Shown here: positions 12,001 through 22,896 of the stretch, piece after piece
Layout of the letters: every line of letters begins with the position of its first letter
How positions within the stretch are numbered: the stretch's first letter is position 1
Assembly: GCA_009617715.1 (NCBI GenBank)
Contig: VTFK01000559.1
Location: 1 to 64,000, forward strand
Length of the DNA stretch: 64,000 nt
Origin: Plectrocnemia conspersa
Lineage: Eukaryota > Arthropoda > Insecta > Trichoptera > Polycentropodidae
Direction: 5' to 3'
The notes under the pieces: model-generated
The model's database searches: none
The model's input: the letters and a program-made list of their open reading frames with translations, nothing else
Told to the model about the DNA's origin: nothing
Made by a program: the position numbers and the translations under genes

Positions 12001-13458
12001 ATACATTAACTGGATTTTATTATACAAATAACGTATTGTTATTAAATAAATATTCCATTAAAAATGTATTGTATAGTTTTTCTCTTAATCAGATTTTTTT
12101 GATAGCTTAATACGTATTTGCTGCAATGGAGTTTTAATTAGCAGAAATAGTTTCATATAAATAGCTTTATATTACTATATTAGCCCAAACCAATATTATA
12201 GATAAAAATCGCTTAATTTTTTTTTGTATTAAAAAGGACTATAAATAGTTGTATTTTTAAATATCTAGATAATTTGTGCCAGATTAGAACTATTTTTCAA
12301 ATACTTTTCATTGACTTATAACTCATTAGTTCTTCTTTAAAAATATGTTCCTCCGAAAGCTTGACTTTTTAGTGACTTAGATATATAGATTTTAAGCTAT
12401 AATAATCAATATATTTAATACAGTATATTGATTATGTTGACTATTAATTTATTGTTTATGAAAAATCAAGTCTTTTTTAAATAGTTTAATGATTTTCAAT
12501 TCCACATATTCTTTCTGTTTATTTTATATAATATAAATATATGTTTAGTTCAAATTTATTTGATGTAAAATTAGCTATTAAGCTAAATAATTTATTTAAA
12601 GAAAATAATAATAAATAATAAAATCAAAGGTAATTTCAAATACTTTACATTAATGGATCTCAGATTATAAAAACATTTGTTTGAAAAAGTATCTATTTTT
12701 TTTTTTGAGTACAATATTTAGCAAAAAGTTTTAGTTAGTGAGATACGTATTTGTTATTTATTTTATTTATTTTCACTGTAAACTTTATACAATAAAAAAA
12801 ATATATTTGTCCGAAAAGGTACCATAAAATTTCTATTTTTAAGTATAAAGATTATTTTCTATTCCATAAAAAAATCATTGAAAGCTTCTGTTTAAAAATA
12901 TTAAATTATCACACATTAGTTTTCCTAAAAAAATATTTATCAAAAAGCTATTGTTATTAAAATAAAATTTATAAATATTTATTTTTACTGATATATATGT
13001 AGATTGAAAGCTACCATAAAAATATATTGATTAGATTATAATGGTAATTATATATTTTTGCGAATGAAAAAAGTGCAATTAAGAAACTGGATTTTTTATT
13101 TTGAAACTGGATTAATTTGACACAAATATTACAATGAAAGGAAATTTCAACTTATTGACATTATATTGCAGATTATAGAAAAAAATTAAGTTCGCAAAAA
13201 AACAATTCTTATTAATAATTTTTTGCCTATCAAAAAAGTGACGTAAATAGCAATATTTTTTAATTACATAGATTATTTTCTATACAAAAATATATACCAT
13301 GAAAGCTATTTTTGAATATTTTTCATATATATACATTACACAATAGTTCTTCTTAAAACGATATTTATTAAATAGCTGTATTTAGGTAAAGCGTAGAGAT
13401 TGGGACTTCGTATTAGGAATACTACGTTATAAGGGGGACTAGGCACCCATACAAAATA
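9013..13458. other. Long AT-rich stretch with degenerate internal repeats
   Basis: No gene is seen. Between about 12280 and 13380 a loose unit recurs: AGATTATTTTCTAT-rich sequence, then GAAAGCT, then CACATTAGTT/CACAATAGTT and AAATATTTATYAAAAAGCT. Clear starts are at about 12850 and 13268, with a weaker one at about 12280. This looks like an old, eroded duplication array. At 12404-12433 a short hairpin forms from AATCAATATA and TATATTGATT. Confidence 0.45.
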
Positions 13459-13459
13459 T

Positions 13460-13485
13460 GAGGTTAGGTTAGGTTAGGTTAGGTT
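13460..13485 (+). repeat. Interstitial (TTAGG)n array
   Basis: Five tandem AGGTT units, i.e. the insect telomere repeat TTAGG, lie within the intron. The array is short and perfect, which fits an interstitial telomeric insertion or chance expansion, not a chromosome end. Confidence 0.85.
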
Positions 13486-14070
13486 AAAACATTAAATAAG
13501 TATAATTAAATGTATTATTTGTCTATAAAAAATGTAATAAAAGAAGAATAATAATTTACAATAATTCATAAAAAAATCAGTTTTTCTGATAACTTTAATA
13601 GTTTTTTCGATAATTTTAATAAAGTAATTCGATAATTTTATTTAAGAAAATACAATGTAATGTATTATAAGTACTGTTTAATAATTCATAAAATAGGTGT
13701 ATTATATACAACAACAAAATTTTTTTTTTATTGTATAAAACAAATCCACTAAGAAACCTATTTGATTTTTAGTATTTTATATATTTAGACCTTTAAATAT
13801 ATATACTATATATTTTTATACACTAAACCTAAATATGTTTAATCTAATATACATACAGAAAAAACATATGTTTATTTCAAGCGTCATTAAAATCATATTC
13901 GTAGAAAAAATATTTTCGGCTGCGCAAAGAGAAATTTATGACTTTTAGTGAAGTTATGAAATATTCAAAAATGCTATTTCTTTATCTTGACTTGAATGAC
14001 TTTATATACAAAATTTGAACATTTAAAGAAAGTTAAAAAAATCATTTAAAAATCGCAGACTAGCGTTAGA
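13486..14070. other. AT-rich intronic DNA, nothing recognised
   Basis: Poly-A/T runs and no coding signal. Confidence 0.5.
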
Positions 14071-14500
14071 CATTTTTTTCTGCAACCCGGCCGTATCGGG
14101 TCGATTAGACGATTTTACGTCGTGTAAATCATCTCGTAAATGTTGGCACTTGACGTGTCAGGATTTTGTCAGTGTGACTGATGAATTTAATACGGAGATA
14201 CTTAGTTCGTCTTATTTTTACCAAGTTGCCAAACGAGCCGGTGAAAGGTGTCAGTGAAAGAAAGGACGCGTGTAACACCAAAAAATTAGCTTACCGTTCC
14301 GCGAAATGACGCAGATGTTGTGGCGTTTGGATGCTGCGATCGGATGCCAAAAATTCGATCGCGATTTTCTTTAAGATGGCGCCGCTGTGTGGCGCAAAAG
14401 AAAAAGTCGTTTGTCATTATGTTGTTGAGCTGCAGCGAAAATGTGACAGTGAGTCAGAGCCAATATCCTATGTGAGAGTGAGTCATTGAATCTTTTATAA
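14071..14500. promoter_or_regulatory. GC-richer island with an AAGATGGCGCC motif
   Basis: The block stands out in base composition, contains many CpGs and has no second copy here. AAGATGGCGCC at 14373-14383 resembles the core-promoter-associated YY1/Pho-type motif (AAGATGGC). It could be a conserved enhancer or an intronic promoter. No linked ORF was found, so function is speculation. Confidence 0.3.
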
Positions 14501-15039
14501 ATCGCTAGTTTTATGGACATTTTTGCTATTGTGAATTTATCATAAATAACAAATAAGCACATTTAAAGATTTTTTATAAAATATTTTATAACATAACATA
14601 ATTGAAGTTATTTCCCTTCTAATTAAAAATAGTAATAAATCGTATTTATTAAAAATAATTTTATTTATATCAATAAACTTGTGATATTTTATGTAGATAC
14701 TTTGCAAAAATCTGCGCCTAAATTAATATGATTCTTACAATTGTATCGACGAGTTTTCTAAATGTATCTTTAGGGTATGAAAATTTTTTTATACGATATA
14801 TTTTTTTATTTAAATTTGTCAATAAGTACTTCTTCTATCAGTAATGAGAAAATGATTGATATTGTAAAGAAAATTTTATATTAAATTATCTAACTCGACG
14901 CGAAAAATTAGTCTATCAGGAAATTTTTGCTCTAAATTTTTTGTAGTAAAGTTTGTTCTTTATATAAATATTAATTTAATCATAACAAAAAAATACTTTT
15001 AAGTGTTTATTTTTATTTTTTTAATTCAAAATAGATTAA

Positions 15040-15290
15040 CCTTCTACCACATATTCTCATTTTCGGTTATCAAATGATTAAGAAAAGTTAACTCAGGTTC
15101 TTTGAAATATTTGCTCAATTCGTGTGGAACCCATGCACCTTGTATCCAAGCCTTCCCAATTTTCTTTGTGTCTATGAACTGTTCAATCGGAATGATTTAG
15201 TGTCTCGGCCAGCTAATAGATAGTTTAATAGGATCATGTCTGCATCCAATTCTTTATCGTCTATGTTTGTTCGTCTCTCATATCTAAGAC
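15040..15290 (-). pseudogene. Mariner-like transposase remnant
   Basis: Minus-strand translation reads WIQGAWVPHELSKYF and then LTFLNHLITENENMW. This matches the mariner block with W-V-P-H-E-L followed by the first catalytic motif (normally T-G-D-E). Here the aspartate position reads Asn in ENEN, and stops surround the piece, so it is dead. The helix-turn-helix and the C-terminal half are not recognisable. The mariner family catalyses cut-and-paste transposition at TA. Confidence 0.7.
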
Positions 15291-15597
15291 TATTCTTGAT
15301 TTAGTAATTATCCTTTTATTTTTTTTAAAAAAAAAACACAAATAAGTACTCGGGTGTTAACGGCCAAAGCACAACTGACCTAAATTTGTCTAAGGATTAC
15401 TAAAAATGTATGAACAATTTTTGTTACGTAGCTAAAGCATCTTTATCTCTTTTGATAATACATCTAGACATCTAGCCATTCTTAATAAAAAAAATTGTAT
15501 ACAACCATTTTTAAAATATGAAGATGTTACAGTATTTTAAATTCATTTAGTAAATAAGACTCCTAAGAAGCAATAGAAAAAATGAAAAAAAAGAGAA

Positions 15598-15626
15598 ATC
15601 TAAGAGTGCTTTTTAAGCACTCTTTA
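15598..15626. repeat. Short hairpin inside a longer A/T inverted repeat
   Basis: AAGAGTGCTT and AAGCACTCTT form perfect 10-bp arms with a TTT loop. Flanking A-rich and T-rich tracts loosely extend the inverted symmetry. There is no reason to call it a terminator in this eukaryotic intron. Confidence 0.6.
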
Positions 15627-15639
15627 TTTCATTTTTTTT

Positions 15640-16784
15640 TCACATTTTTTTCTACAGCAATATTTCGCAATACAAGCCATTTTTTTAAATCAATTTTTAC
15701 TTAATAAACGATCAATGTTTTGCAATATAAGCAGTATATATTGCGAGACTTTCACCCCAACTTAGCCAATAATTTTTTCTGTCTTCTTTGGAAAATGAAT
15801 TTGCCACTTAGTCTTATTGATTATAGACTTTTGCTCTTAACTAACATACCTTTTCATTATTTTTTATGAAAAATTTTGTTTTGATATACAAATGTTTTAA
15901 ATTACGAATACTTTTCTTAATCGAATTATGCTCGTAAATCGAGGTTCCCTAGTATATTATTTTTTTTATTTGTAAAATATGAAGCATAGATTCCTGAAGA
16001 GGCGCCACCGTTTCACTATAGTATATACTTTCAAAAGTGGATAATAATACAATTTTAAAAAATGGGTTTCAAACTTATTCTCAGGTATTAAAGAACCAGA
16101 ATTGGAATTTTATCATAAGTGCTATTAAAGAGTTAAAGTTTAAGTAAAAACGGGTTCTTAGGGTATTGGTTGCAAATACAGATTCACACACTTTATCCTG
16201 TACTATGAAATATAACAAAAAAAAAAAATTTGATTGCATTTACATATAGTGTAAGTTTATTTTTCAATAATAATTTTCATAATAAATCTATTAATTGCCT
16301 TTATCAATTTAAAAAAAACGCTTTGATTACAAAATATTTTAGATAACAGTTTTGGAAATAAGCGTTACGCCAAATTAGTTTGGAAACCATAGTAAAAAAT
16401 TGCCATAAAATTAATCGTCAAATCTAATTTTTCGGTAAATTCATAAGTTCTAGTAGTTATTTTTTTATATAAGGAATTATTATTATTACAGCCTTTTTTA
16501 ATAAATTTAAATTTACATTATCTTAAAAAAATAATTAATAATAATTTTACATATAGATCGAATTATTTTAGCTTTGTGAAAAAAAGTATTATTAATAATA
16601 TTATAAAAAATATTATTAGTATGTTTTATTTTATTATAAGAATAGAGAGCAAATAAAGTTAAATTTTCATTATACCTGCTTCCGATTAATCTGCGATTCT
16701 GTATACTCAAAAAAAATTATTATCATAATAAATCACTCTATACAAACATTATTCGTATTGATTTATTAGAAATAAAAATCAATA
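15640..16784. other. AT-rich intronic DNA, nothing recognised
   Basis: No gene, TIR pair or dispersed repeat was identified. Confidence 0.45.
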
Positions 16785-16880
16785 CCAGCTTTTTATAATG
16801 TACACAGTTGCACAATATCAATGTGGAAATATGAGTAATTTCTGGAATTTCGGCAGTGGCTTTTTGCTCATTATTTGATA
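16785..16880 (-). repeat. Dispersed repeat family (GCCGAAATTCCAGAAATTAC), copy 2
   Basis: The reverse complement reads GCCGAAATTCCAGAAATTAC, then TCATATTTCCAC, then ATTGTGCAACTGTG, matching copies at 8938 and 40250. Similarity to the 40250 copy continues through a TCAATACGAATAATGTTT segment, so the unit is at least about 150 bp. Confidence 0.7.
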
Positions 16881-17500
16881 TGAACATTTCTGTTTTGCTA
16901 ATAAAATAAATTTCGCATAACTATAATTGGCATATATGAGCTGTAAATATTGCAGTAGTACATCGAATAATAATATGACTACCTAAAAAAATTCACTACA
17001 TATAAAAATTCAGATTGCATTCTCTAGATCTTAGCTATTGCACATTTCATCGATTTTGCGATTATTGCTTATTTATATTAGCCGTATTATTTGTGAGCAA
17101 AAATAAGCATAAAATTTTGCTTATATTAAAGTAGCATAGTTTAGCGATCAGTAAGAGACTAACCGCCCGCGCTTTGCAATAATAAACATCACACTCTGAA
17201 ACATTCAAACATACAGAATGTAAAGCATCAGGTGAGTTTTGACAGATGCCATATTTAAAATACACACGGTCTAAATGTCAAATCGACCGTTTTGATTCCA
17301 TTAATCTAACGGTAAAGGAAAACATGTTATAATAATGATGTATATGTTATGACGATTTGCAATTTTTTTACATAGTACATGTTGCGGTAATTTTAAATAA
17401 AAATAAAGTTCACTATATTATAAATTATGTGGAGAACTCCAATAGTTTTAAAAATGATTTTTATAAATTAATTTAATTTATTAGTATTATATCATTTTAA

Positions 17501-17582
17501 TTTTTTTTATTATTTCTTCAGTTATATATGTAAATATATAACTATCTTGGGTACCTTAAAACAGTGAAAGATCAACCGCCGC
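17501..17582 (+). repeat. Dispersed repeat, copy 2 (pair with 7905-7987)
   Basis: It shares TTATTATTTCTTCAGTTATA and TACCTTAAAACAGTGAAAGA with copy 1. It ends just before the TIR element at 17610. Confidence 0.65.
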
Positions 17583-17609
17583 ATATTCTCAAAGGGTTTA
17601 GCATATGCT

Positions 17610-18076
17610 GTTGTGGGGCATAAAATGAGCGATTTGGAATAAATTATTTAAAAAAAAACGATAAATCTTATCGTTTTTTTTTAAATTTATAATAAAGTAA
17701 ACATTCAGGAAAATCTTATCTTAAAAATAACATTGTCCAGGTGTGCACCATCGCGTTGCAAACATTGTTCAAATCCGGACCTCAAATGTGTGAAAACTTT
17801 CTGGCACATTGTGCGTGGAATAGCAGCCATTTGCTCTCAAATATGATCTTTCAATTGGACTGTCGTAGCTAGTGTTGCTATAATTTTGACTCAAAGTATT
17901 CCCAGACAAAAAAAATCAGGACTCTTGACCTCAACGCGAAATAAATTTTAATTTTTGATAATGTTATTTTTAAGATACATTAATTTTCCCGAATTTTTAA
18001 ACTTTAATATGAATTTAAAAAAATCTATATTTTTTAATAAATTATTCTAAACCGCTCATCTCTATGGTCCACCATT
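17610..18076 (-). mobile_element. TIR DNA transposon, deletion derivative
   Basis: The left end (GTGGGGCATAAAATGAGCGA) and the reverse complement of the right end (GGTGGACCATAGAGATGAGC) are imperfect inverted repeats, and both continue into GGAATAAATTATT/AGAATAATTTATT. Between them lies only a transposase C-terminal tail. The composition fits a mariner/IS630-type element with most of its coding part deleted. Exact ends and target duplication are not certain. Confidence 0.7.
17705..17890 (-). pseudogene. Transposase C-terminal fragment (mariner/IS630-like)
   Basis: A minus-strand frame runs without a stop to TGA at 17705-17707. It reads VQLKDHIREQMAAIPRTMCQ and then a KVFTHLRSGFEQCLQRDGAH-type end, the usual C-terminal helix of transposases in the Tc1/mariner-related group: alternating charged helix, AIP, final R-x-x-x-C-x-x-x-x-G-x-H. 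About 60 codons remain; catalytic motifs are absent. It lies inside the TIR pair at 17610-18076, so it is the 3' end of that element's gene. Confidence 0.75.
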
Positions 18077-18587
18077 TTTCTACAAGAGCTCTATGACTTT
18101 GTAGTAACACAACTAAAATATTGTTATTGTAGATCATAAAATTAAGTTTAATCATAGTCACCGATACACGAAATTAATATTTTTATAATATTTTCTGGTA
18201 TGAAAATGAGTGTTTCTTAATTTTTTGTATTTAAAAGTTTATATACATTTTTAAGATTAGTATAAAAATATGTATTATGTATTATTTGTATTGCTTTATT
18301 TTAAATGACTTGTAATTTAAAAAAAATGTAATACTGGTATTACTCAATATGTTAAATTTTTATTTTTTATATTTAACGCGGTTTTTTTTAATAAATATCG
18401 GTCTAAGGGCCGCAATGGTAGCAAGCGCGTAAGAGTGAAGTTCCAAAATATGATTTTTAAATTAAAGTCTATCTAATAAACGCTTATTTTCTAATTTACG
18501 TTACTGCCCATGGTGGCAGAGTATATCCACGTTTTGTGAAAATAATTGCTTCTGTTTTAATTTGGTAGTATTACTAAGCATCCCATT

Positions 18588-18845
18588 CAGTGGCATAGCT
18601 AGGGTATATGCTGCCCAGGGCAATCCTTAAAATTGCCCCCCCCCCCATACATTTTTTGCAGGGTCATAAAATCAGCGTTTCTTAAAATAATAAATTGTTT
18701 ATTATTAAGCTCTTGTTATTCGTGGATTTATATATCTTTTAGTGCATTCAGGGTTAAGAATCACATTAGACTATCCCATCGCGAATATGCCGCCCCCAAG
18801 CAAGTGCCGCCCGGGGCGGTCCGCCCCCACATAGCTACGCCACTG
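18588..18845. mobile_element. 258-bp hAT-type MITE with perfect 8-bp target duplication
   Basis: The ends are CAGTGGCATAGCTAGGGTA (left) and, reverse-complemented, CAGTGGCGTAGCTATGTGG (right). Both flanks carry ATCCCATT (18580-18587 and 18846-18853). CAGTGGCGTAGC ends and an 8-bp duplication are typical of hAT elements. It has no transposase. The interior carries a C-run at 18638 and a GC-rich right end. Confidence 0.92.
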
Positions 18846-19139
18846 ATCCCATTTTTCTGCGGAAAACATAGTTACATAGCTGCAACCAAATTGGTCTTAC
18901 ATCAAATGGTAATAATTTACTACCTATTTAACCGTCACACACTTTGATGTTTTATTGCTTATTCTACAGTGTTGCTATAGCTAATTAAGACATGTTTACA
19001 AACCTCGAGTTATTTCGCTATCGAGCTGCGTTTTGCATCAAAACATAAATAAATTATGAATAACACGTACTGCATTTGGCACTGCGTATTTCCGGCCGTG
19101 AAAGAAAAAGAGGAAATGATCAAAACGTCCGAATGAATA

Positions 19140-19490
19140 AATTCTGATTAAAGCAGAACATCCCACCCCCATGGCTGTAGTCGGTTGTCGCAGTGTAGCG
19201 CATTTTTTTGGCAGGCATCATTTGCGTTAGCGGCAATGTCGTAAAACGCCATAAAAGCTATTGCTCCGCGTAGCCCCTTATCAGATGTGCTTCTGGGCAC
19301 AAAGACGCCTTTTAACCGTTTCAGAAAACGTCCTTCCATTTCGGGATAACGAGAAGAGAACTCGCGCCCGCGAAATTAATTTCGTTCGCCATTGTGACTC
19401 TGGAAGAGGAGGAGTGGATAAAGCAATAAAGGTTTTAAAGCCGTCAATTGTGACGTAAACTTTAATCTCGCCCTTCTTTCTATACATAAA
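19140..19490. promoter_or_regulatory. GC-richer single-copy island
   Basis: Elevated GC, several overlapping short ORFs on both strands (so no coding preference), no TIRs and no second copy seen. It is a candidate conserved non-coding element or an unrecognised old repeat. Confidence 0.25.
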
Positions 19491-19499
19491 ATAAATTTA

Positions 19500-20000
19500 T
19501 TTGACGTATTTATTTTATTAGGAACACGTGCATGATAAAGCACAATCAAATTTGAAAAAACACTGTCTTAACCATAAGTTCTGTATTGATGTTCATGGCC
19601 ATGTATTTAATATTATGTATTTTGATAAATATATACAAATTCAAAGATATTTTGAGAAGGCTTTCGACAAGGTTTGCCATAGATTATCAATAAAAAATTG
19701 TCGGACCTTGGTTGCTCGGATGATTTAACTCGGTTATCGTTTGTAACCTATGACGGCTGATTGTCAGACCCCTCCGCTCTTCACGTTATTTATTAAATAC
19801 ATAAATACTGTTGCAGATGATTTAAAATGTCAAGATGCATTGAATCTGCTGCGGAATCTAATATTTTTCTCATCCGTAAATGACTCAAGCAGCGATGTCA
19901 CACCGTTAAGTATTTTTAAATCGTTCGGTATCGCTTTCTTTTGCATAACACTCGGCCGTTGCGCAAAACTGTGTCATTTTCGTCAACCCAATAACGTCAC
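19500..20000 (+). pseudogene. Non-LTR retrotransposon RT fragment with internal deletion
   Basis: RT motifs are readable: YFEKAFDKVCHRLSIKN at about 19648-19698, from the FxKAFDxVxH block of jockey/CR1-type RTs. Then PPLFTLFIKYINTV (19770-19812, normally G-x-x-L-x-P-x-L-F), directly followed by ADDLK (19813-19827). The linker that should separate INTV from the ADD box is missing, so a deletion of several tens of codons is inferred. Frames change and stops interrupt. Its origin is a different copy from the 4.6-kb LINE. Confidence 0.75.
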
Positions 20001-21385
20001 AGATGCAACAGAATTTTCATATATTATTATAACATATTTTCCTTTCTCGTTCAGATATGTGAGAGTAAACTGATCGATTTGACATTTAGACCGAGTGTGT
20101 TTTCAATATGCCATCTGTTAAAACTCACCCAAAGCTATTTTTTTATCGGGAAAAATCAATGATTGACACTAACTAAAAATGTCGCTAAAAATATAATATT
20201 CAACACCTGCACAATTTAGAGATCATCTAACAAACATTTTAAACAATCGAAAACATATCTTTAAAGTCATACTACACTGTGACCAAGTAATTGGGTTAAT
20301 AATTGGAAATATTTTACGTCCTATAGTATCATTTAAAAAATATTATTAGGTTGGAAAAGTCGCTTGATAGACAATACGATTTACTATGTGCAAAATACTA
20401 TTGTTATTTTACTGTTTAGTTATCGATCGCCAGAGCGGTAGACCAGATCGTTTATTTTTAAAGCGGAAATACATTTCGTGGGTGTGATGCAATTGGCCCA
20501 ATGACATCCTCATCAGCTGTCTCGAAACAGTATTATAAAATATGTGATCGCAACTCAGAAGCGTTTCCGGGTAGTTAATTTTTTTTTTAATTTTTAATAT
20601 CGCTGCTTTATTTTTCTCAATAGGCAGTTGTTACAAAAACTGTTGGAAAATAGTTAAAAATGTATTTCCATGTAACGTTATTTTTTTGTTAGCACCGAAA
20701 GAATTGTATCGATTGTACTTTTAAAATATTAAGAAGGTTTGAAAACCTTTGTTTTGAACTAATATTACTCAATCAATTATAAGTAGCTGACATAAATGAT
20801 ATTAAACATATATGTAAATGATTTATTAGAATTTTAATCAAGTGTAGAAGTCGTTTCCTGTTCCGTTCTACATCGAGATGGATCGGATGTCAGATTAGTG
20901 TAATTAGAATATACTCTAATGGAGCATAAGAATTAGGCTATTTTACACTCACGTAATATATAAATACTTGTTCGAGCGTTAATCTCACCACGAAATCACC
21001 GAATCCGGCTTTCGAAGCAATCTGCGGAGATTAATGGTGTTGCGAAAACCAAAAATGCTCTCTTCGAACGTGACTCGTTAGCTAAACATTTTTTTGCTCG
21101 GCATTGCTGATCCTGAACCGGACAATGTCTGAAAGTTTGACGTATAAAAATTTGTTTTATATAAATATAATAAAATATATAGACGAATGGTCTATTTCGG
21201 AATACACATAGTCTGTTCTGAACGTAAACTCGTTTAAAAATATACGAAAGCCGAACCGAATCGTTTGATCGGACAGATAAAGATAATAAAATACGCTAAC
21301 GATGCTGAAAAAAAAATAATAAAATTGTAGATATGATTAAAATTGACATTTATTATTAAATAATAATATTTATTAATCATTTTTA
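20001..21385. other. Intronic DNA with a moderately GC-rich patch
   Basis: No gene seen. A TTAGGTTGGAAAAGTCGCTT sequence at 20346 resembles a mariner-type end, but no partner was found. A GC-richer, single-copy-looking patch spans about 20850-21150. Confidence 0.4.
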
Positions 21386-21389
21386 AGCT

Positions 21390-22380
21390 AAATCTTGACA
21401 ATTTTATCAGCTTCTTCTTTCTCACTTTCGTTGAGTATATTTATTTGACAATGGTACTGAGTGATATTCAATAAACTCATTAACATGTTCGTTATTGATG
21501 CCCTAATTTAGTTCATTCATTAGGCCAAATATTTGTGATTTTTTCAGAATTTATAAAATCACTCATTTGTAGGCATAATTGTTTCAATGAAGCTTTCATT
21601 ATTGACTCTTATATTTCAACCCACGAATGTCTACAATATTGTTTATTGCGTTCCATATATTATAGTTCTTCCAAAAATATTCTAATGTAGTCCCACCTTC
21701 CCTGTCAGTTGCCTTAATGGCCTAATTCATTATTTTCCTTATATAGTATCGTTTAAACGTAGCTATCACTGTTTGGTCCATGGGTTGTATGAGGCAGATA
21801 GTATTGGGAGGAAAAAATACAACATAGATTTTAAGTGTCCTGGAGCATTGTCTAAGATCAATAATGCTTTAAATTGTAATTTTTTTATATTTATAATATT
21901 GCTTAACTGCCAGCAGGCACAAAATGAAAAGTGAACCAATCTTTAAATATTAACGCAGTAAACCAGAATTTTTTATTAGATTTCCAAATGACGCAATTCT
22001 TCATTGTTCTGGGGTTTTCTGCTTTATAAACTAACATTGGCTTCAAATTAAAATCACCAGCTAAGTTTCCACTAAGAAGCAATGTCAATCGGTTTTTATA
22101 AAATTTATGTCCAGAGACAAGTGATTCTTCCTTAGATAAGAATGTGCGATTAGGCATTTTTTCCAAAATATTTTCTTCATATGCAATATTTTTTGACAAT
22201 GAGAAAATAAATTATTTTACGAAATCAGCCGATTCTCTAGTGAATTTAATATTATGTAAAAAAACATTATTTCTAACCATTACTTGCTTGAAACACCGAG
22301 TTAGAATATTCTTTTAATCTAGTCTTCCAATCTTCATGCAAACTAAGAGCCTTAGCTTGAATAATTGAAAAACTCAGAGG
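21390..22380 (-). pseudogene. Tigger/pogo-type (CENP-B-like) transposase pseudogene
   Basis: Read on the minus strand, blocks appear in the family order. First IQAKALSLHEDW (about 22340-22370), from the second DNA-binding region. Then NRTFLSKEES, then GHKFYKNRLTLLLSGNLAGD and VYKAENPRTMKN from the DDE core (21903-22199). Then LLILDNAPGH with the second catalytic Asp (about 21835-21865), and PPNTICLIQPMDQTVIATFK (about 21760-21815), the hallmark block of Tigger/jerky proteins, followed by LNESEKEEADKI at the end. The first catalytic motif (normally xDE) reads AYEEN, so its Asp appears lost, and several stops and frameshifts split the gene. The N-terminal CENP-B HTH was not found. DDE transposases of this family integrate at TA. 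Confidence 0.87.
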
Positions 22381-22600
22381 GACGTTGTTTTGACGTTGCT
22401 CAATCCATGGTCACTATGCCGTGTCTTTTGCAAACAGTCTTTAAATATATATTTTCACAATTTTTAACTTATTCCTTAATTTTTTAGAAGGACGTCGTTT
22501 TGACGTTTTCAATGCCGTGTCTTTTGAACATATGCATGGAAGCGAACAATTTTTTGCATTATTGACAAAATTTTTTTTGCATTATTGACAAAAATCTTTT
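22381..22600 (+). repeat. Short tandem duplications upstream of a MITE
   Basis: GACGTTGTTTTGACGTT...TGCCGTGTCTTTT at 22381 recurs as GACGTCGTTTTGACGTT...TGCCGTGTCTTTT at 22491, about 110 bp later. TTTTTTGCATTATTGACAAA then occurs twice in tandem at about 22550-22590. Confidence 0.7.
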
Positions 22601-22679
22601 AAAAATGTGCCAAATAGTGAATTGTGCAAAAGTCGAGGACCGCATGTATTACTATGCACTTATTTGCCAAAGTATATTC

Positions 22680-22896
22680 AAACCGAATTTTGGTCAATTG
22701 GAGCGCAAAACAATTATCACTTCTCAGAAGTCAAAATTCACGTCAAAAGCAATAAAATCGTGTCGGCGCCGTTGCGGTAACGAGCGTTCCCACTGCGACG
22801 GCGCCGACACGATTTTATTGCTTTTGACGTGGATTTTTGACTTCTGAGAAGTGATAATTGTTTTTTGCGCTCTCCTATTGGACAAAATTTTGGTTT
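22680..22896. mobile_element. Long-hairpin MITE, copy 1
   Basis: Nearly the whole element is an inverted repeat. It starts AAACCGAATTTTGGTCAATT and ends with the complement, with the inner arms (CAATTATCACTTCTCAGAAG, TCGTGTCGGCGCCG) matching almost perfectly around a GGTAACGAGCGTTCCCACTG centre. A second copy is at 42540-42770 and a short third piece at 42834-42857. There is no coding capacity. Ends are approximate and no target duplication was confirmed. Confidence 0.88.

Noticed and set aside
15598..15626. Rho-independent terminator-like hairpin
   Set aside because: This is a eukaryotic intron; the hairpin is part of a longer A/T inverted repeat.
18420..18450. tRNA-like phrase GCAATGGTAGCAAGCGCGTA (A-box look)
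   Set aside because: No B box follows at a suitable distance.
18633..18947. 104-codon + ORF
   Set aside because: It runs across the hAT MITE and its boundary; a chance frame in non-coding DNA.
19750..20073. A complete small gene of 107 codons
   Set aside because: The readable motifs (PPLFTLFI, ADDLK) are LINE reverse transcriptase blocks with a deletion; the rest is decay.
20346..20365. Mariner end TTAGGTTGGAAAAGTCGCTT
   Set aside because: No inverted partner or transposase stretch was found nearby; kept only as a note.
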